DNA of 20,419 bases from positions 1 to 20,419 of the IMG/VR virus record IMGVR_UViG_3300032668_000165; one strand, written 5' to 3'. Shown here piece by piece: positions 6,674 to 13,844 of the stretch (the first letter of the stretch is position 1; every line of letters starts with the position of its first letter). This DNA comes from a virus. Position numbers and translations under genes: made by a program. The notes below the pieces were generated by a model. The model saw nothing but the letters and a program-made list of their open reading frames with translations, searched no databases and was not told where the DNA came from.

Positions 6674-7338
6674 TCATTGGAATTTGTGGATTAATTGGCT
6701 CAGGCAAGGACACTATCGCTGACTACTTACAAAACATACACCAGTTCCGACGAGAATCATTTGCCCATACACTTAAAGATGCTGTAGCCGCCATTTTTGG
6801 TTGGGACCGCGAGCTATTGGAAGGACGCACCAAAGAAAGTCGTGCCTGGCGTGAGCAAGTAGATCCATGGTGGGCTGAACGCCTGGGCATGCCGCACTTA
6901 ACTCCACGCTGGGTGCTACAGTATTGGGGTACAGAAGTAGCTCGTAAAAGTTTTCACGACGATATGTGGATTGCTGCCTTAGAAAACAAACTACGCAAAA
7001 CTAAAGACGATATTGTTATTAGTGACTGTCGTTTTCCTAACGAAATTGCCGCTATAAAATCAGCTGGCGGAATAGTAATTCGTGTGGTCCGTGGGCCAGA
7101 ACCTGAATGGTTTCCATTTGCTGAAGCGGTAAATCGTGGTCCAGATCACAATCTACACTGGAGTTGGAGTAAAACTCAGCTGGCTAAATTCAATATTCAC
7201 GCTTCTGAAACTGCTTGGATTGGCACTAAATTTGACTATATTGTAGACAATAATGCTGATGGGTTAGATAACTTATACAGTCAGGTTAAGCATCTGGTAG
7301 AAGATCTCCAGGCTTCCACGGAAGATCAGCTTTCTTAA
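6670..7338 (+). CDS. 1: Deoxynucleoside monophosphate kinase (T4 gp1-like)
   Basis: A 222-residue P-loop kinase. The Walker A motif is GLIGSGKDT (residues 7-15), followed by the lid and nucleotide-binding segments KDAVAAIFGWDRELLEG, WVLQYWGTEVARKSFHDDMW and the Walker B-like strand DIVISDCRFPNE. This combination (GSGKDT, then F-A-xx-LK-D-AV, then R-x-x-LQ-x-x-GTE-x-R, then D-x-RF-x-NE) is characteristic of the T4 gene 1 family, which phosphorylates deoxynucleoside monophosphates to diphosphates for phage DNA synthesis. Length is close to T4 gp1 (241). The ATG overlaps the upstream stop as ATGA. The last 53 bases overlap, tail to tail, the end of a gene on the other strand. Confidence 0.9.
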   Translation: MIIGICGLIGSGKDTIADYLQNIHQFRRESFAHTLKDAVAAIFGWDRELLEGRTKESRAWREQVDPWWAERLGMPHLTPRWVLQYWGTEVARKSFHDDMWIAALENKLRKTKDDIVISDCRFPNEIAAIKSAGGIVIRVVRGPEPEWFPFAEAVNRGPDHNLHWSWSKTQLAKFNIHASETAWIGTKFDYIVDNNADGLDNLYSQVKHLVEDLQASTEDQLS

Positions 7339-7693
7339 CATCAACAACACAGTTTAGGCATATTGTTTTTAAATTGCGTAAACCAGTGTTGTTTAAATTT
7401 CCGTCAATGTGAAATACTAACAGCTGAGCTGAATACTTAGCTCTAAATCCACAGCGGTCACAGGCCGCTTTTTTCTTGTACCCAGCCTTGACCCAACGAG
7501 CTTCTGGCGGCTTTTGTTTGCGCCCTCGTTTGATACAGTGTTCACACCTACTACGATAGTGAGTAACTCCGTCTTTGTGATAGTTTACAGCGCAAAAACG
7601 CTGTGTACAAGCGGTGCATAAGGGTCTGTCCATGGTATATTTACCATTAAACCTTGGCCAAAGGGATGGTATATCGTAATATTTTTGTCGCAT
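7286..7693 (-). CDS. Small zinc-cluster, HNH-like protein
   Basis: A 135-residue basic protein with nine cysteines, eight of them in CxxC pairs: Cys26/29, Cys50/53, Cys78/81 and Cys112/115. The C-terminal part, VFHIDGNLNNTGLRNLKTIC then CLNC, has the shape of an HNH/endonuclease VII-type core (His95, Asn102, Asn107, and a CxxC zinc pair). The residue after the last pair is Val where many HNH proteins have His, so activity is uncertain. The N-terminus (LWPRFNGKYTMDRPLCTAC) and GYKKKAACDRCGFRAKYSAQ look familiar from uncharacterised proteins of T4-like cyanophages. The gene is inserted on the opposite strand between gp1 and the tail sheath, overlapping gp1 by 53 bases. Its ATG is seven bases downstream of a TAATAT box and has no Shine-Dalgarno sequence. 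It may be a DNA-binding or homing-type protein. Confidence 0.75.
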   Translation of the reverse strand: MRQKYYDIPSLWPRFNGKYTMDRPLCTACTQRFCAVNYHKDGVTHYRSRCEHCIKRGRKQKPPEARWVKAGYKKKAACDRCGFRAKYSAQLLVFHIDGNLNNTGLRNLKTICLNCVVDVKKADLPWKPGDLLPDA

Positions 7694-7695
7694 TC

Positions 7696-7703
7696 GCTAA
7701 ATA
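7696..7703 (+). promoter_or_regulatory. Late promoter-like box GCTAAATA before tail sheath
   Basis: GCTAAATA matches the late box in its TAAATA core. The predicted start near 7709 gives a leader of about 21 bases with AAGGA (7718-7722), seven bases before the ATG at 7730. It lies in a 36-base divergent interval shared with the HNH-like gene. Confidence 0.5.
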
Positions 7704-7706
7704 TTA
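7701..7706 (-). promoter_or_regulatory. -10-like box for the HNH-like gene
   Basis: On the minus strand TAATAT ends seven bases before the ATG at 7691-7693. There is no convincing -35 box. The distance matches the leaderless promoters at 2010 and 2293, which is the main support. Confidence 0.3.
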
Positions 7707-7729
7707 CTATTAATAAAAAGGATTTAACC

Positions 7730-10700
7730 ATGACTTTACTATCGCCTGGCGTCCAAGTTACTGTAGTTGACCAAAGCAATTACTTACCTGCACCAACTAA
7801 TTCAGTGCCATACATCTTGTTGGCAACAGCTTCAAATAAAGTATCCGGAGTCGGAACTGGTATTGCTCCTGGCACACTAGCCGCGAATGCAAACCAATTA
7901 TATTTAATCACTAGTCAGCGTGATTTGGCTTCTGTATACGGCGTACCATTCTTTTATCAGACAAGCAACGGTACTCCAATCAATGGATATGAGCTTAATG
8001 AATACGGATTGTTAGCAGCCTACAGTGCTTTAGGTGTAACTAACCAGTGCTATGTACAGCGTGTCGATATTGACTTGGCAGCGTTGACAGCTACTTTGGT
8101 TCGTCCTACAGGCACTCCACCTAACGGAACTTATTGGTTAAACACAAATACAACAAAATGGGGAATCTTCCAGTGGAATCAAGTTACAGGCGCATTCACT
8201 AATCAAACTCCTATTGTTATTACAAATACAGATCAAATTAGTGGTGGTATCCCAGCACAGACAGTTGGTAGTATTGGTCAATATGCTGTTAATGCTACCA
8301 GCATTTATAATCCAATTTATTTTAAAACTGGTGCGGCTAACAGCACACAAACTACTGCGACTTATCTAAGTAATCTTTACAACACTTGGGTACAGATTGG
8401 TAGTGCAGATTGGGAGCTTAGTTTCCCAACAGTGCAAGGCACATTGACACCAACATCCTTGACAGCCGGTAATACATTTATTATCAATGGCACAACAATT
8501 ACAGTACCAGCCGGTCCAAATAACACCGTTGCTGGAGTAGCTGCCGCTATTAACAGTGGAAGTATTAGTAATGTCTATGCGGCCGCTATTAATGGCGCAC
8601 TACAAATTTTTGCTACTACAACTGCACTTAATGGCACAGTAGTTATTGCCAATGGCGCAGGTACAGCTCTAACACAGTTGGGCATTACTGCTGGCACATA
8701 CAATCCACCAGCTTATCAAGCTAGTCCTAGTTATGTAGTTCCAAACTGGAACACTTACAGTACCAGTCCAGCCGGCGGATCACCTACAGGTTCTGTTTGG
8801 ATTAAAACATCCAATGTTAACCTAGGCAGTGATTTCAACATTAGCAAATGGAATTCTACATTAGGTGTATGGGTTCCACAGTCATGCCCAGTATATGCTA
8901 GTGATGCACAGGCAATTTATGCCTTGGATCCAAGCGGTGGCGGTCAATTAATTCCTGTAGGCACAACTTATGCTCAGGTCAATTCTAATACAGGATATCA
9001 AGCAGACTTCCGTATTTTTGAACGCTATGCAACTGGACCAACTATTATTACTGGTACAACAACTAGTCCAACATTCCCTCCTATCACAGGTACACCTACT
9101 AGTTTCTACTTGAGTGCAACACAACCAGAAACAGCAACAGTAACCGCACAAGTAAATGTTCCAGTGTTAGCACAAGGTAGTACTACTGGTACACCTACTG
9201 CCGCCGACTTTGTGGCTGCCGTTAGTGCTGCCGCAGTTCCTTATGTAACAGCTTCTGTAAGTAGTACAGGTGCATTAGTATTGACACACTCATTGGGTGG
9301 CGATATCTATGTAACTAACCATGTAGGTAGCCCAATTACTGCCGCTGGTTTCAATACAAATTGTGTTGGCGCTATTCAGAATCAAACAGCTACTGGATTG
9401 ATTTTAAGTAACTGGGCTACTGCTCCAACATTTACATACTCAGCTAGTGATGTTGCTCCAGATCAAGATCCAGCAACAGGTACATACTGGTATTACAGCG
9501 ATCCTACACAGGCGGACATTATGATTCAAAATAATGGTCAATGGGTAGGTTATCAGACAGTTAGTACAGATGTTCGCGGATACAATTTAACATTGTGTAA
9601 CGCTACAGGTCCTATTATTTCAACCACAGCTCCTACAACACAGACTAACACTAGTAAGAGTCCATTGGTTTATGGAGATTTGTGGATTGACACTAGCGAT
9701 TTAGAAAATTATCCAATGATCAATCGTTGGCAGAATGTCAATGGAGTTGATCAATGGGTTGCAATTACTAACACAGATCAAACTACAAGTAATGGTGTAT
9801 TGTTTGCAGATGCTCGTTGGGCACCAAATGGTACAACAGATCCAGTAGCTGATCCAATTCCAACTATTCAAAGTTTGTTAACAAGTAATTATTTAGATCC
9901 AGATGCACCAAGTCCAGATCTATATCCAGATGGAATGTTGCTTTGGAATACTCGTCGTAGTGGTTTCAATGTTAAAACATATCAAGCTAACTATTTTAAC
10001 AACCAAGCATATCCTGCTTACACATGGTCAGCAAGTACATCATACGCTATTGGCGCATTAGTTACTTACGGTGATCCTGCTATTGTTTATATCTGCTTAC
10101 AAGCAAATACTAATCAAGAGCCAGATACACAAACTGCATATTGGAGCCCAATCACTGTTACTAGTACATGGTTAACAGCTAGTGGTAATAGAGCTGACGG
10201 TAGTCCATATATGGGTCGTCAAGCTCAAAGAGCAATTATTGTTAAAGCTCTTAAAGCTGGTATCAGTACAAATAGTCAAATTCTTGAAGAACAGAATCAG
10301 TTTAACTTGATTGCCTGCCCACAATATCCAGAATTGGCACCAGACATGGTAGCATTGAACAATCAGCGTAACAATACTGCATTTAGTATTGTTGATACAC
10401 CATTGCGTTTAAGCCCAGCTAATGTAGTTGAGTGGGCCACAAACAATAATGGCTTAGGTTTACCAACAGGCGATGGTCTGTTAGTTGGTGACGAGTACGC
10501 TGGAGCATTCTACCCAAGTTGCCAAACTAATGATTTAAGTGGTAACACAGTTGTTACAGCACCTAGTCATATGATGGTTCGTACTATTATCCGTAGTGAT
10601 GCTGTTGGTTATCCATGGTTAGCACCTGCTGGTGTAAACCGCGGTGTAGTTGACAATGCTAGTGCAATTGGTTACCTAAACGAAACAACAGGCGAATTTG

Positions 10701-11158
10701 TTCAGTTAGGCGTAAATCAAGCTCTGCGTGATGTATTGTACGAAAACGATGTAAACCCAATTACATTTATTCCTGGCGTTGGTATTACTAACTTTGGTAA
10801 TAAGACAACAACTAGTGTAACAACACTATTGGATCGTATCAATGTAGCTCGTTTAGTAGCATTTGTTCGTGGTCGTTTGTCAGTAATTGCTAAACAGTAC
10901 CTGTTTGAACCAAACGATCAAATTACTCGTAATTCTATTGCTAGTGCAATTACAAGTTTGATGATTGATCTTGTGGCAAAACGCGGTATCTATGACTACT
11001 TGGTAGTTTGCGATACATCAAATAACACACCAGCAACCATTGATGCTAATGAATTGTTTGTAGATGTTGCTATTGAACCAGTAACAGCAGTTGAGTTTAT
11101 CTACATTCCAGTCATTATTGAAAATACTGGAGCGATAGCGGGTAGCCAAACAGCGTAA
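7730..11158 (+). CDS. 18: Tail sheath protein gp18, with large insertions
   Basis: A 1142-residue contractile tail sheath subunit. The N-terminus MTLLSPGV matches that of T4 gp18 (MTLLSPGI), and residues about 740-1142 form the conserved sheath body and C-terminal domain (GNRADGSPYMGRQAQRAI, GDEYAGAFYPS, PWLAPAG, then VARLVAFVRGRL). T4 gp18 has 659 residues, so roughly 450 are extra. The extra part holds two flagellin-IN-like beta modules (about 237-325 and 456-542), four Trp-centred repeats around Trp136, Trp357, Trp587 and Trp652 (pattern G-x-x-W-x-x-T/D then W), and a CBM5/12-like module at about 763-808. The ATG at 7730 is chosen over an in-frame TTG at 7685 because AAGGA sits seven bases upstream and the protein then begins as gp18 does. 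Sheath subunits stack around the tube and contract to drive infection. Confidence 0.93.
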   Translation: MTLLSPGVQVTVVDQSNYLPAPTNSVPYILLATASNKVSGVGTGIAPGTLAANANQLYLITSQRDLASVYGVPFFYQTSNGTPINGYELNEYGLLAAYSALGVTNQCYVQRVDIDLAALTATLVRPTGTPPNGTYWLNTNTTKWGIFQWNQVTGAFTNQTPIVITNTDQISGGIPAQTVGSIGQYAVNATSIYNPIYFKTGAANSTQTTATYLSNLYNTWVQIGSADWELSFPTVQGTLTPTSLTAGNTFIINGTTITVPAGPNNTVAGVAAAINSGSISNVYAAAINGALQIFATTTALNGTVVIANGAGTALTQLGITAGTYNPPAYQASPSYVVPNWNTYSTSPAGGSPTGSVWIKTSNVNLGSDFNISKWNSTLGVWVPQSCPVYASDAQAIYALDPSGGGQLIPVGTTYAQVNSNTGYQADFRIFERYATGPTIITGTTTSPTFPPITGTPTSFYLSATQPETATVTAQVNVPVLAQGSTTGTPTAADFVAAVSAAAVPYVTASVSSTGALVLTHSLGGDIYVTNHVGSPITAAGFNTNCVGAIQNQTATGLILSNWATAPTFTYSASDVAPDQDPATGTYWYYSDPTQADIMIQNNGQWVGYQTVSTDVRGYNLTLCNATGPIISTTAPTTQTNTSKSPLVYGDLWIDTSDLENYPMINRWQNVNGVDQWVAITNTDQTTSNGVLFADARWAPNGTTDPVADPIPTIQSLLTSNYLDPDAPSPDLYPDGMLLWNTRRSGFNVKTYQANYFNNQAYPAYTWSASTSYAIGALVTYGDPAIVYICLQANTNQEPDTQTAYWSPITVTSTWLTASGNRADGSPYMGRQAQRAIIVKALKAGISTNSQILEEQNQFNLIACPQYPELAPDMVALNNQRNNTAFSIVDTPLRLSPANVVEWATNNNGLGLPTGDGLLVGDEYAGAFYPSCQTNDLSGNTVVTAPSHMMVRTIIRSDAVGYPWLAPAGVNRGVVDNASAIGYLNETTGEFVQLGVNQALRDVLYENDVNPITFIPGVGITNFGNKTTTSVTTLLDRINVARLVAFVRGRLSVIAKQYLFEPNDQITRNSIASAITSLMIDLVAKRGIYDYLVVCDTSNNTPATIDANELFVDVAIEPVTAVEFIYIPVIIENTGAIAGSQTA

Positions 11159-11161
11159 TAA

Positions 11162-11183
11162 GAGGGGGAGATTTTTCCCCTTC
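11162..11183 (+). terminator. GC-rich hairpin between sheath and tube genes
   Basis: GGGG (11164-11167) can pair with CCCC (11177-11180), extended by an A-T and a G-T pair. The T-run (TTTTT) lies in the loop rather than after the stem, so it is not a normal intrinsic terminator on this strand. It may dampen read-through or protect the abundant sheath message from 3' decay. Confidence 0.3.
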
Positions 11184-11190
11184 CGATTGC

Positions 11191-11198
11191 CATAAATA
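11191..11198 (+). promoter_or_regulatory. Late promoter-like box CATAAATA before tail tube
   Basis: CATAAATA gives a predicted start near 11204 and a 17-base leader carrying AGGAG (11208-11212), eight bases before the ATG at 11221. The box follows the hairpin after the sheath gene, as expected for a separately initiated abundant transcript. Confidence 0.65.
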
Positions 11199-11220
11199 AA
11201 GTATATCAGGAGATTAAGTA

Positions 11221-11862
11221 ATGAGTACAACGTCAGGAGCATCATCACTCTTAAACATGACAGTTCCGTTGGGAAGCGATCAGAGCGCACCAACGCAAGG
11301 TTTGTTAATGCCAAAGTTACAGTATCGCTTTCGCGTTACTTTTATTAACCTTGGCACAAGTCAACCAACAACAGAATTAACTAAACAAGTGATGGAATTT
11401 TCTCGTCCTCATGTTGAATTCGCAGAAATTGCACTTCCAATATATAACTCAACTGTTAAAGTTGCTGGCAAATACAAGTGGAATAATGTTACTTGTAAAG
11501 TTCGTGACGATGCAGGTGGCAATGTAAGTCAATTAGTTGGCGAGCAAATTCAGAAGCAGTTAGACTTTATGGAACAGTCTAGTGCGGCAGCTGGTATTGA
11601 CTACAAGTTTACAATTTTGTATGAAGTACTTGACGGTGGTAACGGAACAAACACACCAATTACACTTGAAAGTTGGGAATTGTATGGTTGCTATCTAAGT
11701 GATATTAACTACGACGCTTCTAACTATGCTACTAGTGAGCCAATGACAGTTACTATGACTATCACTTACGATAACGCATTGCAATTGCCACAAGGTAATC
11801 AAACAAACGCCGCTGGTATTGGTGCTCAAATTACCAGAACAGTTGGCGACGTCGCAACCTAA
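11221..11862 (+). CDS. 19: Tail tube protein gp19-like
   Basis: A 213-residue protein directly after the sheath gene, the T4 order 18-19. The body begins LMPKLQYRFRVTFINLG, the strand that opens tube-fold proteins. It continues with RPHVEFAEIALPIYNSTVKVAGKYKW, which matches 'GFMNRKINVAGDRTFDDW' of T4 gp19 in layout (basic or polar, then VAG, then aromatic). It ends with WELYGCYLSDINYD and PMTVTMTITYDNAL, equivalent to the gp19 'GLWPTNVGELQLD ... FEVTLALDYW' end. About 30 extra N-terminal residues and extra C-terminal residues explain the length over T4's 163. Hexamers of this protein stack to form the inner tube through which DNA and internal proteins pass. It has a strong AGGAG site and its own late promoter box. 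Confidence 0.88.
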   Translation: MSTTSGASSLLNMTVPLGSDQSAPTQGLLMPKLQYRFRVTFINLGTSQPTTELTKQVMEFSRPHVEFAEIALPIYNSTVKVAGKYKWNNVTCKVRDDAGGNVSQLVGEQIQKQLDFMEQSSAAAGIDYKFTILYEVLDGGNGTNTPITLESWELYGCYLSDINYDASNYATSEPMTVTMTITYDNALQLPQGNQTNAAGIGAQITRTVGDVAT

Positions 11863-11871
11863 GGATAAATC

Positions 11872-13035
11872 ATGGCCGTAGGCTATTTTGGCCAAAACTT
11901 CCTCCAAGGAGCCGCAGAAGGGTTTTTTGGAGGACAAAATCTTCGTGATTACACTCACGCATCAAAAACTTTTACGACTAACGGGTACGGATTACTACCT
12001 CGTCAAAAGTTTTTATTTCATGTATATTTTAATATCAACACTGGTCAAATTCCAGCATTAAACGCCGCATATAGTAACGGCGTTGGAGCCACTATTGGTC
12101 TAATGGTTAAAACAGTTGAGCTACCTAGCTACTCAATTGATGTACAAACATTAAATCAATACAATCGTAAGCGTTTGATGCAGACCAAGATTAACTATCA
12201 GCCGGTACAGATTACATTCCATGATGATAACAGTGATTTAATTCGCAACCTGTGGTATCAATATTATAGTTACTACTATAAGGATCCTACCTATCCTTAT
12301 AATAATATACCTAATCAAAATGGAACATTAGGTCAAGTTGCTAATGAATCAAACGGCTTTGGTTACAATGTTGATGATATCTACAGTGCTAGTCGTCCTA
12401 ATGCCGACTGGGGATACATTGGCGAAAGCTATCAAGACGGTACAGCCGCAGGTCCTACACGCGGCGAAACTACAGGCAAACCAAATTTCTTTACAGACAT
12501 TCAAATTTATGGTCTAGCACAGAAAAAATATGCTGAGTACACACTGATCAATCCTATGATCACAGATTGGAAATCTGAACCATACGACTATTCATCTGAC
12601 AACGGCACTATGTCACATACCATGACTATTCGTTACGAAACAGTCAAGTACTATGCTGGTGCAGTTGGCGGTACTAATCCAAGTACAACAGTTAATGGCT
12701 TTGCTGATCCTAGTCACTATGACACAGCACCAAGTCCGTTGGCCCGTCCAGGTTCTCAATCTACTGTATTTGGACAAGGCGGACTTGTTGATGCAGTTGC
12801 AGGATTTGCCACTGACTTACAGGCAGGCAATGTACAAGGTATTATTGGTGCGGCACAAATTGCTGGTACTACATACAACACATTTAAAAATAAGAGCATT
12901 GGCAATATTGCACAAGCTGACGTCTTGGCTGCCGCTCCTGGTGTTATTCAAAATTCATTGCCAGGCGCTACAAGACAAGCATTGGCAGCGGCCAATGGTA
13001 TGTTGTTTCCAAAAGCTCCTGTAAACGGTGGATAA
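11872..13035 (+). CDS. Second tube-fold protein, probable gp54-like tail-tube initiator
   Basis: A 387-residue protein nine bases after the tube gene, with AAGGA for ribosome binding. The central part has tube-fold layout: FLFHVYFNINTG, MVKTVELPSYSIDVQTLNQYN, QPVQITFHDDNSDLIRNLWYQY, and finally MITDWKSEPYDYSSDNGTMS with IRYETVKYYAGA. T4 gp54, the baseplate protein on which the tube polymerises, has the same sequence of elements as I recall it (VKMPENRLSYETN, LDPLVISFRMDSEACNYRAMQDW, FAYRVMQAGA). The C-terminal 100 residues are rich in Ala, Gly and Asn, also as in gp54. The first 40 residues are Gly/Phe-rich (GYFGQNFLQGAAEGFFGG). gp48, which shares the fold, is an alternative. It may also be a plain tube paralogue. 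Confidence 0.6.
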   Translation: MAVGYFGQNFLQGAAEGFFGGQNLRDYTHASKTFTTNGYGLLPRQKFLFHVYFNINTGQIPALNAAYSNGVGATIGLMVKTVELPSYSIDVQTLNQYNRKRLMQTKINYQPVQITFHDDNSDLIRNLWYQYYSYYYKDPTYPYNNIPNQNGTLGQVANESNGFGYNVDDIYSASRPNADWGYIGESYQDGTAAGPTRGETTGKPNFFTDIQIYGLAQKKYAEYTLINPMITDWKSEPYDYSSDNGTMSHTMTIRYETVKYYAGAVGGTNPSTTVNGFADPSHYDTAPSPLARPGSQSTVFGQGGLVDAVAGFATDLQAGNVQGIIGAAQIAGTTYNTFKNKSIGNIAQADVLAAAPGVIQNSLPGATRQALAAANGMLFPKAPVNGG

Positions 13036-13038
13036 TCG

Positions 13039-13398
13039 ATGGGCTCAGTTAACAATACTAATACCAATATTGATCAATCAGTTCAAATATTTGATAACTT
13101 TTACAAATATGAAGACTTTGTTCCACAGCTCGAGTATGATGCTGTTTACAGTTTTTTTGCCAGCGTTTTTGGCACAACAGAAGCCGCGGCTAATTTTACT
13201 GTAACTTTATTTCGAGTCGCACAACAAAGTCAAATTTCGGTGTTAACATTGTTACAGCAGATTGAAGGACTCAACGGACTTGAATTAAACTTAACACTGG
13301 CATATTATCTAAATAATATTCGTAGCCCTAGTACACTGTTGGGAGTAAATGTACCTACTGCTCCTAATTACTATGCGGCAAGAAATGTAAAAGCATGA
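13039..13398 (+). CDS. Small protein of unknown function in the tail/head block
   Basis: A 119-residue, mostly helical protein. It starts with a polar N-terminus rich in Asn and Thr, followed by FDNFYKYEDFVPQLEYDAVYSFFASVFG, then AAANFTVTLFRVAQQSQISVLTLLQQI, and a final LNLTLAYYLNNIRSPSTLLG. I believe similar short proteins ('EYDAVYSFF ... NFTxTLFRVAQ') occur near tail genes of T4-like cyanophages, where they are labelled structural or hypothetical. A virion component or a tail-assembly chaperone is plausible. It begins four bases after the preceding stop, and its own stop overlaps the next ATG as ATGA, so it is translated with gp4 and the tube proteins. No function is assigned. Confidence 0.75.
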   Translation: MGSVNNTNTNIDQSVQIFDNFYKYEDFVPQLEYDAVYSFFASVFGTTEAAANFTVTLFRVAQQSQISVLTLLQQIEGLNGLELNLTLAYYLNNIRSPSTLLGVNVPTAPNYYAARNVKA

Positions 13399-13826
13399 GT
13401 CATTTTGCCCAGGGTGTCTACACTGTAAAAAACAGAGAGAAGTATGTAGGAAATGGACTTCCTAGATACCGTTCTGGTTGGGAACAGGCATTTATGCGCT
13501 TTTGCGATAACAACGAACACATTCTACAGTGGGCCAGCGAAAGCCTACGCATACCTTATCGTAATCCTATCACTGGAAAAGAAAGCATTTATGTTCCAGA
13601 TTTTTTAATTACCTATCGCACTCGCAACAACACTATGGTTGCCGAAGTAATTGAAATTAAACCAAAAAAACAAAGCGTTATTGAAAGTAAAGCATCTAAT
13701 CGAGATCGTGCGGTAGTGGCTGTTAACTACGCCAAATGGGATGCCGCTACTAAATGGTGTGCCCGTAATGGACTTAAATTTCGGGTAGTAACTGAAGACG
13801 AGTTATTTAAGAACGGCACCAAATAA
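13395..13826 (+). CDS. 4: Head completion protein gp4, PD-(D/E)XK nuclease fold
   Basis: A 143-residue protein close in length to T4 gp4 (150). It carries YRSGWE (25-30; 'YRSNWE' in T4), ILQWASESLRIPY (43-55; 'IIAWGSETAVIPY' in T4), and a restriction-endonuclease-like core: VPDFLI with Asp69, then EVIEIKPKK with Glu87 and Lys89. It ends GLKFRVVTEDEL, matching 'GIKFRILTEDGL'. In T4, gp4 acts with gp2 after packaging to finish the head before the tail attaches; the nuclease-like core suggests trimming or holding the DNA end. The start is coupled to the preceding gene by an ATGA overlap. The gene is followed at once by the small terminase, placing two packaging-stage functions together. Confidence 0.92.
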   Translation: MSHFAQGVYTVKNREKYVGNGLPRYRSGWEQAFMRFCDNNEHILQWASESLRIPYRNPITGKESIYVPDFLITYRTRNNTMVAEVIEIKPKKQSVIESKASNRDRAVVAVNYAKWDAATKWCARNGLKFRVVTEDELFKNGTK

Positions 13827-13844
13827 TACCGGTAAATACGGTAT
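13826..13844 (+). promoter_or_regulatory. Late-type box in the loop of an inverted repeat over the gp16 start
   Basis: GGTAAATA (13831-13838) resembles the late box in its TAAATA core. It sits within a perfect six-base inverted repeat, ATACCG (13826-13831) and CGGTAT (13839-13844), with GTAAATA as the loop. The right arm includes the first two bases of the gp16 ATG, and the left arm begins at the last base of the gp4 stop. With T4 spacing the start site would be about 13844, essentially at the ATG. There is no Shine-Dalgarno sequence. Confidence 0.4.

Noticed and set aside
7685-7729. In-frame TTG extension of the tail sheath protein
   Set aside because: The ATG at 7730 has AAGGA at the right distance and gives the gp18-type start MTLLSPG; the extension overlaps the divergent gene's start.
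11162-11183. Hairpin after the sheath gene as a standard intrinsic terminator
   Set aside because: The T-run is in the loop, not after the stem; kept only as a low-confidence hairpin.
11018-11314. Minus-strand open frame across the sheath-tube junction
   Set aside because: It runs antisense to two strong genes and through a promoter and hairpin; composition is unlike a real protein.
12653-13024. Open frame of 123 codons on the plus strand within the gp54-like gene
   Set aside because: It lies wholly inside a well-supported gene, has low-complexity Leu/Gln/Val composition and no start signals.
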